Shown here: in pieces, positions 51,931 through 61,734 of the stretch | Position numbering within the stretch: position 1 is the stretch's first letter | How the letters are laid out: each line of letters opens with the position of its first letter | NCBI GenBank assembly: GCA_934045075.1 | Contig: OW203751.1 | Coordinates: 2,925,822-2,989,821 of the forward strand | Reading direction: 5' to 3' | Length of the DNA stretch: 64,000 nucleotides | Origin: Yponomeuta sedellus | Lineage: Eukaryota; Arthropoda; Insecta; Lepidoptera; Yponomeutidae | Position numbers and translations under genes: made by a program | The notes under the pieces: generated by a model | What the model saw: the letters and a program-made list of their open reading frames with translations, nothing else | Told to the model about the DNA's origin: nothing | The model's database searches: none

Positions 51931-52214
51931 TTATTTAAATATATGTACATTATATCGTAGGTAATTATAAGCTATTATATTCTCGCACTCCCTTGCTGTT
52001 TGTTTTCAATATATTTTCGATTTAATTATTTATGTACATGCACCACGTACCGACTATATTCTTCATGCAATCCACTCCATCCAAAGGTTGTCTGGAAGAG
52101 ATCGCTCTTAGCGATAAGACCGCCAATTGTATAACATTACTTAGATTTAAGAATCATGGTTGTAATATTTTTCTGGTTGTGCAATAAAGAGTTCTCTCTC
52201 TCTCTCTCTCTCTC
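51931..52214 (+). mobile_element. LINE-T 3' end with (TC)n tail
   Basis: Nearly identical to 5150-5400 (CACGTACCGACTATATTCTT; AGATCGCTCTTAGCGATAAG; GCAATAAAGAGTTC) but the tail is (TC)n, about 12 units, not TCTA. A short (CA)n follows at 52220. Confidence 0.8.
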
Positions 52215-52334
52215 ATAGGTACACACACCCACACACACACACACACTCACACATATACATACGATTACAGACACACATACGAGCCAAACACATTACCCTC
52301 CTTTTGGGCTCCGACGCAGTCGGGTAAAAATGGA

Positions 52335-52612
52335 TGTTGAACTCACATGCATACATAAGCTCACGCCTGTATCCCAGAGGGGTAGGTAGAGACCAGGGAC
52401 TGCCACTTGCCACGATCCTGACAGATCACCTTCGCTTCATCAACGTTCATAAGTCGTTGTATGCACGCACGCCGGTTCCGGGTACTTTTTATCTTTCCCT
52501 TTGCTAATACATCCCCTATTTGGTCGATGTATGCCCGTCTGGGACATCCCTTACCAGCCCTTCCACTCACATTCGCAATATATATTTGTTTCGTCAATCT
52601 GTCAATCTGTTG
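52335..52612 (-). pseudogene. LINE-S ORF2 C-terminus
   Basis: Minus strand reads TKQIYIANVSGRAGKGCPRR, YIDQIGDVLAKGKIKSTRNR and RLMNVDEAKVICQDRGKW in one frame to TAG at 52361, then GGCGTGAGCTTATG. The order HVER..., KGRPR..Y.DQI, R..W matches the post-RT segment of a non-LTR ORF2. The longest intact LINE-S frame here. Confidence 0.7.
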
Positions 52613-52834
52613 TGGATGTTGAACTTAAGTGATTGAAACGCAATTTGGCAATAACACTTCAAGAGTAAGGCCCGACCTTTCGCTTGCGGTACCTTGTATT
52701 ACGGACTTCACGGCGCAGGCGCAGTGATCATTACGGAGCTAGTTTGTTTTTATTATTTTTCCCAAGTAGGTACCCACCAATAGTGAATAATGGACAGCAC
52801 CCAAAAGGATCGAATAATGGTTTTGTTTTAAAAA

Positions 52835-52950
52835 ACGGCCAAGCGCGAGTTCGACTCGCGGACCGAGGGTTCCGCACCACATCCCTTTGTATGTAAAAAT
52901 GTAAAGTTTTTGTTGAGTACATACGACTCAAACTGGGCGGTTTTTTATTT
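52835..52950 (+). mobile_element. repeat I end, diverged
   Basis: AAAAAACGGCCAAGCGCGAG, GACCGAGGGTTCCGCACC and an inverted end AACTGGGCGGTTTTTTATTT 100 bp later. Probably a deleted short version. Confidence 0.5.
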
Positions 52951-53719
52951 TGTCCATAGAATATTGTCGTTGATATTGCAAAATTGTACGTGTCTCTGAA
53001 TGTATGTTTCTCTGAATGTAAGTGTAAGACTCAATCCTTAGACTCATTAGGTGAGTAAGGATTATGATGGCGCGCTATCATTCTAATATTATTTTTTTGT
53101 TCAAATTTGATAACAAAACGAGAAAAAATTCTTTTGACATGTGACGTTTTGCGTTACCACATGTCAAAAGAAATTATTTTGAATGAAAAACGTAAAATAA
53201 GGTCCGATTTCTGAACTGAAAATTTCTATTATTATTTTATTTATATTATATATTAATCTAAAGAACACTTAATCACAAAGAATTTGAAACGAAAATAAAC
53301 TTTTTAAATGACTATAAACTAAAAGCTAGTTAACTTTTCTTATTTTCACCCTATGTTTTTTTCACAAAAATATCTACGCCTGGATCTTCAGAATTATTTA
53401 ATTATTAGTTATTTAGTAATCAACTTATTACAGAACTATTATTAGCTTTGACACATTATATTTAACATTAAACACATTAAACATTGTAACACCAATGTTA
53501 ATTTTCCTATGTACAGAGTTTTGTACCATGTACAGAGTATTTTACTCATATTATTATTTTTTATTTTAGAGCATAAGCAAAAAAACACAAACGTCAAACG
53601 TTATGTCGTATAACTAAGACACCTTTTTTATATTTTTTTCGGTAATCTACAACAACATTCTGTGAAATTTTCAAGTGGCTACTTTTACGTTTCCAAAGAT
53701 TTTAAATAAATATTCTTTC
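52951..53719. other. AT-rich, with one 15 bp hairpin
   Basis: TTCTTTTGACATGTG (53129-53143) and its exact complement (53158-53172) enclose ACGTTTTGCGTTAC. Otherwise nothing recognised. Confidence 0.35.
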
Positions 53720-53930
53720 TGATAACATAACATAACATTTACATACAGGCACATACATTGCTTCTGGGCCCACACTAGGATACCCCGTAGCGTAGGAACC
53801 AGAAACAACGACATCAAAAAATGTAAAAATCCAAGACCTGGGGTTTTTTCATCCCCAGCCGGGGTTCGAACCCGGGGCCTTGCATGGTAAGCAGATGCGC
53901 TACCGCTACGCCACAGAGGTCGTCGTTTAC
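53720..53930 (-). mobile_element. SINE-B copy 5
   Basis: (AACAT)n tail, TTGCTTCTGGGCCCACACTA, inverted B box GGGGTTCGAACCCGGGG, ATGCGCTACCGCTACGCCAC, AGAGGTCGTC. Full length with one 77 bp-type unit. Confidence 0.85.
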
Positions 53931-53934
53931 GGTT

Positions 53935-54130
53935 CCAAATCCCTCTAAAGTTCGGGCGGACACGGACAGCCAAAGCAAGTAGTAGGGTCCCGTTTGGCAC
54001 CCAGTGTGCGGAACCCTAAAAACATAAAAGAACTTTAACGACTTCACTGATACACAAAGCCAATGTCGAGAATTAAAAAAAAAAGAAAAATAAAATCGGT
54101 CAAGTGCGATGTTGTTTGGGTACAGGTGCG
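53935..54130. mobile_element. repeat I-like remnant
   Basis: GGTTCCAAATCCCTCTAAAG, GTGTGCGGAACCCTAAAAAC and AAAATCGGTCAAGTGCGATG carry the element's terminal motifs with poor similarity between. Confidence 0.3.
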
Positions 54131-54392
54131 TAGAAAATGTTGTAGGGCCGTCAATTGGATGTGGCACACGAAAAAATGTACATATAAATTATAAGGCACT
54201 TTAGGGCAACTATAACATGGTCCTAAAGTGGATATTATTATGGCCTAAAAGTGCCTTACAACTTTATTATTATATATTATTATATACGTTTAATTCAGAT
54301 AAACAAATCCATAGAGTTGTTAGTACGAACTTAGTCTATGTTAGTAAGATACAATTAGATAAGTTAATGTAAATGCACCTTGGAGTGCACCG
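54131..54392. other. small foldback near 54190-54262, rest unassigned
   Basis: AAGGCACTTTAGGG and CCTAAAAGTGCCTT are inverted about 50 bp apart. No coding support. Confidence 0.35.
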
Positions 54393-54548
54393 ATCTCGTC
54401 GCGCCTAGTCGACGCTTCAGGAGACCCGAGGGCTGGTGCTTACTTTGGCCAAAGAATAAGCCTAGCCATACAGCGAGGCAATGCCGCCAGCCTTCTTGGT
54501 ACTCTGCCGCCCGACAGCGATCTGGCTCAAATATTTTATTTAAATTAG
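54393..54548 (+). pseudogene. non-LTR ORF2 C-terminal fragment (copy 1)
   Basis: 52 codons to [21 protein letters not shown] then [20 protein letters not shown]. The QR...AIQRGNAAS signature is the C-terminal end found in many insect non-LTR polyproteins. It matches 56505-56729 almost base for base. Confidence 0.7.
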
Positions 54549-54689
54549 AATGTTTTAGGTTTAATTCCAACTTACTTAAAACATGCATACGTAAATAATA
54601 AATAAATAAAAACCTTGGAGTGTACATTTATTTTATGTTTGTACATTTAATTTTTTATTTATTTGGAAAGCAGACAGTACAATAAACTT

Positions 54690-54805
54690 TCCGTAGTAAG
54701 GTTGTCTGGAAGAAATTACTTTTAGCAATAAGGCCGCCGATTGTACTTTGTATCTTTACAGGTTTTATAATATGTGCTCTGGTGTACAATAAAAAATATT
54801 CTCAT
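54690..54805 (+). mobile_element. LINE-T related 3' end
   Basis: GGTTGTCTGGAAGAAATTAC, ATTACTTTTAGCAATAAGGC, CCGCCGATTGTACTTTGTAT and GTGTACAATAAAAAATATTC. Confidence 0.6.
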
Positions 54806-54932
54806 CTTATAAACAAAATTACTAAAACATTAAAAGGTTGTAGACACCAGCAAAGCCTCTACATATATGACACCTATGACACTTACGACAACACTTTTGA
54901 GATACAAACTAGTTTGTGTAATTTCTGTAATG

Positions 54933-55060
54933 TAATTTCACTGATGCCGGTGAGTCACCCATTAGCTCAGTTAGAAGAGCGCTGGCACGGATAGCCAGAG
55001 GTCGCTGGTTCAAATCCCGGCATGGGTGGAATTTTTAGCCTCTAAATAGGTTTTTAAAAA
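54933..55060 (+). mobile_element. SINE-C, short 5' part
   Basis: AATTTCACTGATGCCGGTGA, core (GCTCAGTTAGAAGAGCGCTG; GGTTCAAATCCCGG) and end AAATAGGTTTTTAAA. Leader truncated, single orientation. Confidence 0.8.
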
Positions 55061-55137
55061 TCTTTTATGTATTCAACTTTTTCTATATGCTGCTTAACCC
55101 TGAGAATTAATGATTTTTATTACAACTATACATCTAG

Positions 55138-55232
55138 ACCAAACCAGACTCGGCCCGTGGTGGAGTATGGCCTAACCTTCCTGCGATGCAGGAAGAGACC
55201 CGTGCCCCAGCAGTGGGGACATACTAGGGTTG
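55138..55232 (+). mobile_element. 5S-SINE 3' end
   Basis: CCAAACCAGACTCGGCCCGT to CATACTAGGGTTGATATCG. Confidence 0.75.
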
Positions 55233-55242
55233 ATATCGATCG

Positions 55243-55640
55243 ATGTAGATAGATAGATAGATAGAGAACACTTTATTGCACAACCAGAAAAATATTACAA
55301 CCATGATTCTTAAATCTAAGTAATGTTATACAATTGACGGTCTTATCGCTAAGAGCGATCTCTTCCAGACAACCTTTGGATGGAGTGGATTGCATGAAGA
55401 ATATAGTCGGTACGTGGTGCATGTACATAAATAATTAAATCGAAAATATATTGATAACAAACAGCAAGGGAGTGCGAGAATATGATTACTTATAATTACC
55501 TACGATATAATGTACATATATTTAAATAATAATATACAAAGACACCTAAAAACTAAATACATATCCAATTAAATACATATAGGTAAGCAACATATACTTA
55601 AATAATAATATACATTAATACATATAAGCACTTGAGCTTG
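55243..55640 (-). mobile_element. LINE-T 3' end, reversed
   Basis: (TAGA)5 tail, GAACACTTTATTGCACAACC, CTTATCGCTAAGAGCGATCT and upstream UTR to ACATACATATAAGC. Its UTR matches 4600-5400, except that the 5S-SINE there is absent. Confidence 0.8.
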
Positions 55641-55644
55641 AGCT

Positions 55645-55871
55645 TATTGTAGACTTTTAGTCCGGATTTATTTACAGGTGTTGTTATATCGGTTATATAT
55701 GTTAGTGTGAGACAAGCGACCGACGACGCGAGCTCCGTCTCTGCTCACCATGATTAAGCTCTGCAAATCGGAGCGAAACCTGGTCGGACTTTTCCGATAT
55801 AACAACACCCGTAAGTAAATCCGGACTAAAAGTCTACAATGTGTTGTGCTTACGAAAGTTTTAGTTCAAAA
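55645..55871 (-). mobile_element. MITE-R copy 3
   Basis: Arms TTGTAGACTTTTAGTCCGGA and the inverse at right, core GACGACGCGAGCTCCGTCTC, outer right end TTGTGCTTACGAAAGTTTTA. CTTGAGCTTA occurs on both sides, a possible 8-10 bp duplication. Confidence 0.75.
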
Positions 55872-55985
55872 TCACTTGAGCTTAGTTCGATATTCAGAAA
55901 TATGGTCATATTTGCGTAAACCAAATATCGATGCATCTAGATCACCCGAGCATATTACATCATAGGAATATATTAAACGGGTCAA

Positions 55986-56217
55986 ATCGCGATTATTTAT
56001 TAGGTAAAACGTAATTACCTCATTTCCCGACGTTTCGGCAGCGTTACAGTTGCCGTGGTCTCGGGTAGACTGAAGTGGCGAGTACAGTCAATTATTGTGG
56101 GCCACTTCAGTCTAGTCCAGTCGTTTCGGCAACTGTAGCGCTACCGAAACGTCGGGAAATAAGGTAATTACGTTTAACCTAATAAATAATCCCGATTACA
56201 CTTATGTACCTATAAGT
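55986..56217. mobile_element. foldback element X copy 2
   Basis: Arms AATCGCGATTATTTATTAGG ... TTTCCCGACGTTTCGGC and their inverse. Central part contains a second inverted pair (GACTGAAGTGGC / GCCACTTCAGTC). Confidence 0.65.
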
Positions 56218-56504
56218 ATCGCGAGTCATTAAGAAATTAATACAAGTTTACAAATAATTTAATAATTCTTAATACTATTCTCATTTAAAAGAAAATTGTA
56301 TGATTTGCTGACTGATAAATGCTATTATAACATAAAAGAGTTCTTTGATGACAATATTAATAGTTTTGGTACTTACCTAGTTATTGACAAGCTGACATAC
56401 ATATTGACATTTTGTATTTTCTGAATTGATTTCTTAATAATGCGTTTTTAAATATTTATAATAGTAATAATTAATGATAAAAATGGAACTAAACCTAAAA
56501 CATT
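56218..56504. other. mostly unassigned; LINE-J-like scrap
   Basis: GCTATTATAACATAAAAGAG followed by TTCTTTGATGACAATATTAA resembles YYNIK...DDN of LINE-J, heavily decayed. Nothing else. Confidence 0.3.
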
Positions 56505-56729
56505 CTAATTTAAATAAAATATTTGAGCCAGATCGCTGTCGGGCGGCAGAGTACCAAGAAGGCTGGCGGCATTGCCTCGCTGTATGGCTAGGCTTATTCT
56601 TTGGCCAAAGTAAGCACCAGCCCTCGGGTCTCCTGAAGCGTCGACTAGGCGCGACGAGATCTCCTTAAAGAGGAGTCTCGCCTCCGGACCCCATGGCCCC
56701 AGAGTCTCGACTCCAAAAGGCACAAATAT
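56505..56729 (-). pseudogene. non-LTR ORF2 C-terminal fragment (copy 2)
   Basis: Minus strand, 72-74 codons: FVPFGVETLGPWGPEARLLF, then the same [15 protein letters not shown] and IQRGNAAS region as at 54393, stop at 56505. VETLGPWG is a further conserved landmark of these C-termini. A C-run at 56737-56746 marks the upstream break. Confidence 0.75.
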
Positions 56730-57209
56730 ATAGCCCCCCCCCCTAATATATGCGTTTTTTGTATATTTTTTTTCAAATCTTTGACATTTCGTAATTTTAA
56801 TATTAATAATGTTGGTATCTAATTATTGACAAGCTGACATACATGTTTTATCATTGAAATTTTAATTTTTGTGAATTGATTTCTTAATATTGCCTTTTTT
56901 ATATTGTTATATTTTTTCAAATCTTTGACGTTTTGTATTTAATTATTGTTATTTCATGAGACTTTTTAAATGTTTTAATACTTCTGACACAAGATTTGAA
57001 TGCCTATTTAGGTAGAGCACAAAAGAAACTGTATTTTTAACTTTAACACCTGATGTACTTGTGTCTCACAAATGAATTATGAATTATACATATTAAATCA
57101 GGCTCTATTAAGCTAGGCGGTAAAGCGGTAGTTTCTTTAAAGAAACTAACAGAGCCAGTCGGTATATCTATGGTGTATGAATATATTATTTAGGTTAGGA
57201 AAAGTATCA
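56730..57209. other. AT-rich with a short internal repeat
   Basis: ATTGACAAGCTGACATACAT occurs at about 56391 and 56825 in similar contexts, so part of this stretch is a diverged direct duplication. No gene. Confidence 0.35.
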
Positions 57210-57520
57210 GAGTGCTTAGTGCGAGTTTGACAGATCCAATCGAATAACTTTACTACCTACCGCGTTAATCGAGTCTTGAGTAGTGAGTATGAGTAAGTTA
57301 ACCGTTCGAACTGGCAAAACGCTGTCACAATACAACTCGCACTCGCGTTTATTCGTGTTTTGGCTGGTAAACGTGTTAACTTCTCAACGTAAACCATTAC
57401 AACTCGCACTCAGTAATTTCAGTTTCCATACTTGTCGCTAGGTGGCGCTTCCTCGATGCCATAGAAATATGAGTTTACGTTAACGCGATCGAGTAGTTAA
57501 AAAACTCGCACTAAGCACTC
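57210..57520 (+). mobile_element. MITE-L copy 4
   Basis: 311 bp; differs from the 307 bp copies mainly by a CTAC duplication (ACTACCTACCGCG). Same ends and orientation as copy 1. Confidence 0.85.
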
Positions 57521-57690
57521 TGTAGACCTTTACGACTGACCGACTGACGAGCCAACACAATGTAATTACTAGATATAAACATAAAAATTCGTTCCCAAGA
57601 TTTAGGCTGGCACAGGTTAATACATCCTTCTTGGGGCATTGTATACGTTCCCAATAAGATCCCTGAAGATATAATAAGCTTGCCTGATAC

Positions 57691-58028
57691 GATATCAACC
57701 CTTGTATGTCCCCACTGCTGGGGCACGGGTCTCTTCTTGCATAGCAGGAAGGTTAGGCTCCACCACGGGGGCCAAGTCCGGGTTGGCGGGCCTTATTGTC
57801 AGAAGTTATCAAGCCGCCCATAAGGCCTCTGACATGGCTTAACGACTGCCATTACCTGACAGCCGGCACCAACGGCTTAGCGTGCCTTGCGAAGCACAGA
57901 AGAGCTCGGAAAAATGCCACTAACGGTAGGCACGGGACGGTCACCCATCCTGCCACTTACCGCGCCTGTTGTTGCTTAACTCAAATGATTGGTTCCTATC
58001 ACTCGGTTCGACTAGTCAACGAGCGCTT
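57691..58028 (-). mobile_element. 5S-SINE inside LINE-J
   Basis: GATATCAACCCTTGTATGTC to GTCAACGAGCGCTTATTG. Deletion of TGGAGGATTGTAAGACAG. Flanks CTGATACG and CTAGTACG may be a diverged duplication. Confidence 0.85.
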
Positions 58029-58199
58029 ATTGTCTAGTACGCGGTTCAAAAAATGTGTTAAGAAGTACATTTTGTGCCAAAGAGGCTACTATGTCATAAA
58101 GGATTATTTAGATGACAATGATGTCTGGAATCAAAGCCAGTACAATTTGTAATAATTATGTAAACTCTGTTAATTAAGGACTTTAAAAAGTCTACAGAG

Positions 58200-58386
58200 T
58201 ATACTATTTTTATTTTAATGCACTAACCCGTGCTAAGGAACTAAAAAATTTCTAAAAATTTTTTAAAAATTTCACCCATGCCGGGATTCGAACCCGCACC
58301 GTCTGGCTATCCGTGCCAGCGCTCTACCAATTGAGCTCAATTGGTAGAGCGGCATGGGTGAAATTTTTAGCCTCTAAATAGGTTTT
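58200..58386. mobile_element. SINE-C foldback copy with 13 bp TSD
   Basis: AAAGTCTACAGAG (58187-58199) and AAAGACTACAGAG (58387-58399) flank it. Reversed tail and core up to CTACCAATTGAGCTCAATTG, a perfect turn, then GTAGAGC, a short forward GGCATGGGTGAAATTTTTAG and AAATAGGTTTT. The host LINE-J gives independent proof of the empty site. Confidence 0.85.
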
Positions 58387-58587
58387 AAAGACTACAGAGT
58401 TTTGATCCATTTTTTCCTCAAAATTATCTAGATTTTGAAATGGACACCTAGTTTGAATTGTAACGTTCACTAAGCCGCAGTTCCTGCGCTACTTCTAAAA
58501 AAACTTTATACCTATTCATTTCATTTCAATGCAGAAGCTGGCCCATAGTATTTATTTATTTTTAAATTGACTTTTACTTTGGTTAGT

Positions 58588-58815
58588 AATAAAAACCTAA
58601 AAATTCCTCCCACGCCGGGAATCGAAATCGAACCCGCGACCTCTGGCTAAACGTGCCAGCGCTCTCCCAACTGAGCTTATGGGCGACTCGACTAACGGCA
58701 TCAGTGAAATTTCGAACCTCTTTACAATACTCTCTGTATTACGTACAGGCAGCATCATCTGGGTGAAGTGATTTGCATCACTTGCAGCCCCGAGTACCTT
58801 ACTTTGCAGTTTGGT
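58588..58815 (-). mobile_element. SINE-C, long form without outer tail
   Basis: AACCTAAAAATTCCTCCCAC, core (inverted B box ATCGAACCCGCGACC with a small duplication ATCGAAATCGAACCC), CTGAGCTTATGGGC, leader to CCTTACTTTGCAGTTTGG. Confidence 0.75.
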
Positions 58816-59189
58816 TAGTTAAATCGATAGTGATGCAACTACTGGTTGGATTTATAATACTTACTTTGAGTGGAACTTTTCTGGTCCTAAAGTAATCATA
58901 ATTGACGTCACAAAAAAACTTTGTATAGTCAGAGACTACCACGCCATTGTAGACTTTATAGCAACTGGTATAAGGACCAACATTGACCGGCAAGGTGTAG
59001 ATAATTAAAATTACTGGTTTGATTTAAATACACCACCATTATTTACCTACGTCCGAGGCCCCGGAAAAGTCTGAAGTAAGGCCCTTTGAAGGAAAACCTT
59101 GTATTTTTTTCACTATGATTCGGAGTATTTATGATAGACAGTAAAAAAATGGAGTAGGTATTCAAACCAAACGCAGAACTCGATTTTTT
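58816..59189. other. no recognised content
   Basis: No family match; no supported exon. Confidence 0.3.
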
Positions 59190-59730
59190 TTACATACATA
59201 ACCTCACACCTGTATCCTAGAGGGGTAGGCAGAGACTGCTACTTGCACGATCCTTACAGATCACCTTCGCTTCATCAAAGTTCATAAGTCGTTGCATGCA
59301 CGCCCGCCGGTTCCGGGTACTTTTTATCTTCCACCTTGCTAATACATCCCCTATTATATTTGGTCGATGTATTTCCGTCTGATACGTTCCTTACCAGCCC
59401 TTCCTTTACATTCGCACTATATATTTGTTTCGTCAGTCTTTCTTCCTTCGTCCTCTCCACATGTCCAAACCAAAGCAACATTCCTTTCTGAATTTTATTC
59501 ACTACATCCTCGTTTTCTAATCAGACTATTGCGTATCCTGTCATTCAAAGTAACACTACACATACTTCTCAAGGACCTCAATTCTATTGCATTAATTCTA
59601 CTTTCTTGCTTCTTTTGCCACACCCAAGTCTCGCTACCATACATAAGTGTTGGGACCAGCACGCCATTATGAATAGCCAATATAGCTCTTTTGGAGATGT
59701 TTCGGCTGCACACAATGGAGTGCAAGGCAC
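59190..59730 (-). pseudogene. LINE-S ORF2 C-terminal part, longest copy
   Basis: Minus strand 59725-59500 reads ISKRAILAIHNGVLVPTLMY, GSETWVWQKKQESRINAIEL and RSLRSMCSVTLNDRIRN. After a frameshift it continues NKIQKGMLLWFGHVERTKEE and RLTKQIYSANV. L.YG.E.W....... is the conserved block just after the RT palm in RTE-like/L1-like ORF2s. A stop and two frameshifts inactivate it. The 3' end is AACCTCACACCTGTATCC with a short CATA tail. Confidence 0.75.
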
Positions 59731-60053
59731 CGTTTACACAATTTCATGCTTTATTTATTCTACTATAAACTAAAAACCTGCCTGCCTAAAAATCCCATCC
59801 CATCACACCACTATCTACGGTTAATCCTTCACCGTGCAGGCAGTCCGATTATGGAATGCCTTACCGGTGGAGGCGCGGAAAGCCAAATCCCTGCTCATTT
59901 TTAAGGCTATGGTAAAGTATTTCTATCTCATCTACTACACTGTAATACCTACTGTTATTATTTAATTTTGTAATATTGTTCTGCTGTTGTTGTGTTCTAC
60001 TTATGTTCTTCGAATGTGTATATTTAGTTAATTATTTATGTATTTATATGTAA

Positions 60054-60242
60054 CTAGCTGACCCAGCGAACTTCGTACCGCCTAACAGACGATTCCATAT
60101 ATTTTTTTTTTATTTTCCCCTCCGTAAGAACCATCCTCGTACTTCAAGGAATATTCAAAAAAAGGAATTAGCGAAATCGGTCCAGCTGCTCTCGAGATTT
60201 GCGCTTACCAACACATTTGGCGATTCATTTTTATATTATAGA
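60054..60242 (-). mobile_element. Helitron-1, complete
   Basis: CTAGCTGACCCAGCGAACTT at left and TTCATTTTTATATTATAGA at right, A/T host bases outside. Same 187-189 bp form as 22804. Confidence 0.75.
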
Positions 60243-60485
60243 TATTAATTTTATTTATGTAAATAATTTGTATGTATCAGTTGATAATCTAATTTATTCA
60301 CACTGTTATTTTTTAGTCATGTACACCTCTGAATTTATCATTTCCTATGTTTTTTTTTGTACATCTTCTTCCTTCTCTAATGTATTAGTCCAGTTCATAC
60401 AAAGGTCGCCTAGAGATTACTTTTAGGGGTGAGGCCGTCGTCTGGCTATAAAAATGTACATAACAATTTCCATTTTTATGTACTA

Positions 60486-60662
60486 CTTGCGCGAAGTTCG
60501 TACCGCCTAGCAGTCGATTCTTTATTTTTTTATTTTTCGTTCCATAAGAACCATCCTCGTACTTTATGGAATATTCTAAAAAAAATATTAGCGAAATTGG
60601 TTCAGTTGCTCTCGAAATTTGCGCTTACCAACACATTGAGCGATTCATTTTTACATTATAGA
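60486..60662 (-). mobile_element. Helitron-1, CTAG end truncated
   Basis: GCGAAGTTCGTACCGCCTAG to CATTTTTACATTATAGA. The terminal GGGTCAGCTAG equivalent is missing. Confidence 0.65.
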
Positions 60663-60744
60663 TAAAGTGTTCTCTATCTATCTATCTATCTATAAACGTT
60701 TCTCTCCACCGCATAGACCCTCCCTTACATAGAGAGAGAGAGAG

Positions 60745-60985
60745 TATTATTTTTATTGAAATTCTTTATTGCATAAAAGTTTTGCAAATAGGCGAGCTCC
60801 GTGCTACAATACATTATCTAGCAGCTATGTGTATGGGTTATTATATGAGTAGAATGGGGCTTATTTACCATGCGTGCCCACAGCCGATTGGCAAATCAAG
60901 CACTGAGGTATTTGAACACCTCAGACGCTCAGGTTTCCTCACAATATTTTACTTCACGGTTAGAGGGTGGTATTGCTACTATGAA
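60745..60985 (-). mobile_element. LINE-Q-like tail and SINE-O fragment
   Basis: TTGAAATTCTTTATTGCATA and AGGCGAGCTCCGTGC (tail), then reversed SINE-O (CATGCGTGCCCACAGCCGAT; CTGAGGTATTTGAACACCTC; CAGGTTTCCTCACAAT). Confidence 0.5.
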
Positions 60986-60987
60986 TT

Positions 60988-61515
60988 ACTCGAAGCCCCG
61001 GCTGCTTGAGTGATCTTAAGCGATCAGGAAGGTTAAGCAACATAGGGCGCGTTAAGTGCCTGGATGGGTGACCGTCTATGACTAACGCTAGTGGCATTTT
61101 TCCGAGCGGTTCTGTGCTTCGCAAGGCACGTTAAGCAGTTGGTGCCGGCTGCCGTCGATAGATGGCAGTCGTTAAGCCAAGACTTAGGGCGGCTTGAAAA
61201 CTTCTGACAGTACGACCAGTCACTAGTCTTGCAAACCTCCAGCAATCCGGACCTGGCCCTCGTGATGGAGTATGGCCTATACCTTCTTGTGATGGCTGAT
61301 TGAGGGTAGTCTCAAACCTTATCAGCGAAAGATGCGAACGGGTGCCCAGACATCAGTCTTCTCGTGACCACGATGACTGTAACGTCGTCGAAACGTCGAG
61401 GTAAAATAGCAATAAATTACTACGCGATTAAGCCCCGAAAATATTCTAACTATGCCTTTACGTTCCTTAGGAAAGAGACCCGCGCCTCTCTGTGGGGACA
61501 TAATGGGTTAATGAT
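60988..61515 (+). mobile_element. 5S-SINE (second subtype), split
   Basis: AGCCCCGGCTGCTTGAGTGA, box A GGTTAAGCAACATAGGGCGC, box C CTGGATGGGTGACCGTCT: the clearest 5S match in the window. Interrupted at about 61290-61455 by sequence with GACCACGATGACTGTAACGT and CGTCGAAACGTCGAGG (element X-like). The tail AAAGAGACCCGCGCCTCTCT to ATGGGTTAATGATGG follows. Confidence 0.8.
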
Positions 61516-61734
61516 GGTTGCTACTATAATTTCACAAATATACATAGCTTTGAACACAAAGTCATTCGCACACGCCCGCACTGGGAATCAAACCCGGGCC
61601 ATATTTTTATAAGACCGTAAATGTTTACTTAGTCAACTTCGAAGTTGTTAGTTTCATAGTCAATCGATCTTTGCGGAGAAGAGGCTAACAAGGAAACTTC
61701 ACGTGTATTCTTCTCAAAACACGTTTCGAGTTAA
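61516..61734. other. tRNA-like fragment and unassigned sequence
   Basis: Inverted B-box-like CTGGGAATCAAACCCGGG at 61580; the remainder has no match. Confidence 0.3.

Larger units (their letters stand above)
57575..58530 (+). pseudogene. LINE-J 3' part with two nested SINEs
   Basis: Coding remnant FPRFRLAQVNTSFLGHCIR at 57590-57650, broken by frameshift, then 5S-SINE (57691-58028), then RFKKCVKKYILCQRGYYVIK and DYLDDNDVW to a stop near 58152. The 3' UTR carries a SINE-C (58200-58386) and ends near TTTCATTTCA at 58530. Removing both SINEs restores the order of the 40385-41016 copy. Confidence 0.75.
59800..60692 (+). pseudogene. LINE-T C-terminus and 3' UTR with two Helitron inserts
   Basis: 59828-59965 reads FTVQAVRLWNALPVEARKAK and SLLIFKAMVKYF to TAA, a C-terminal motif (RLWN.LP...R...S...FK) of jockey-like ORF2. 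An in-frame stop lies just upstream (TAA at about 59821). The UTR continues to CAAAGGTCGCCTAGAGATTA and (TCTA)n at 60672-60691. Helitron-1 copies sit at 60054-60242 and about 60486-60662. Confidence 0.65.

Noticed and set aside
54380..54598. 72-codon frame over the LINE fragment
   Set aside because: It is in the wrong frame relative to the conserved [14 protein letters not shown] reading at 54393-54548.
60988..61110. A 5S rRNA gene
   Set aside because: Only the promoter-containing middle of 5S matches; the 5' and 3' thirds differ and a SINE body follows.
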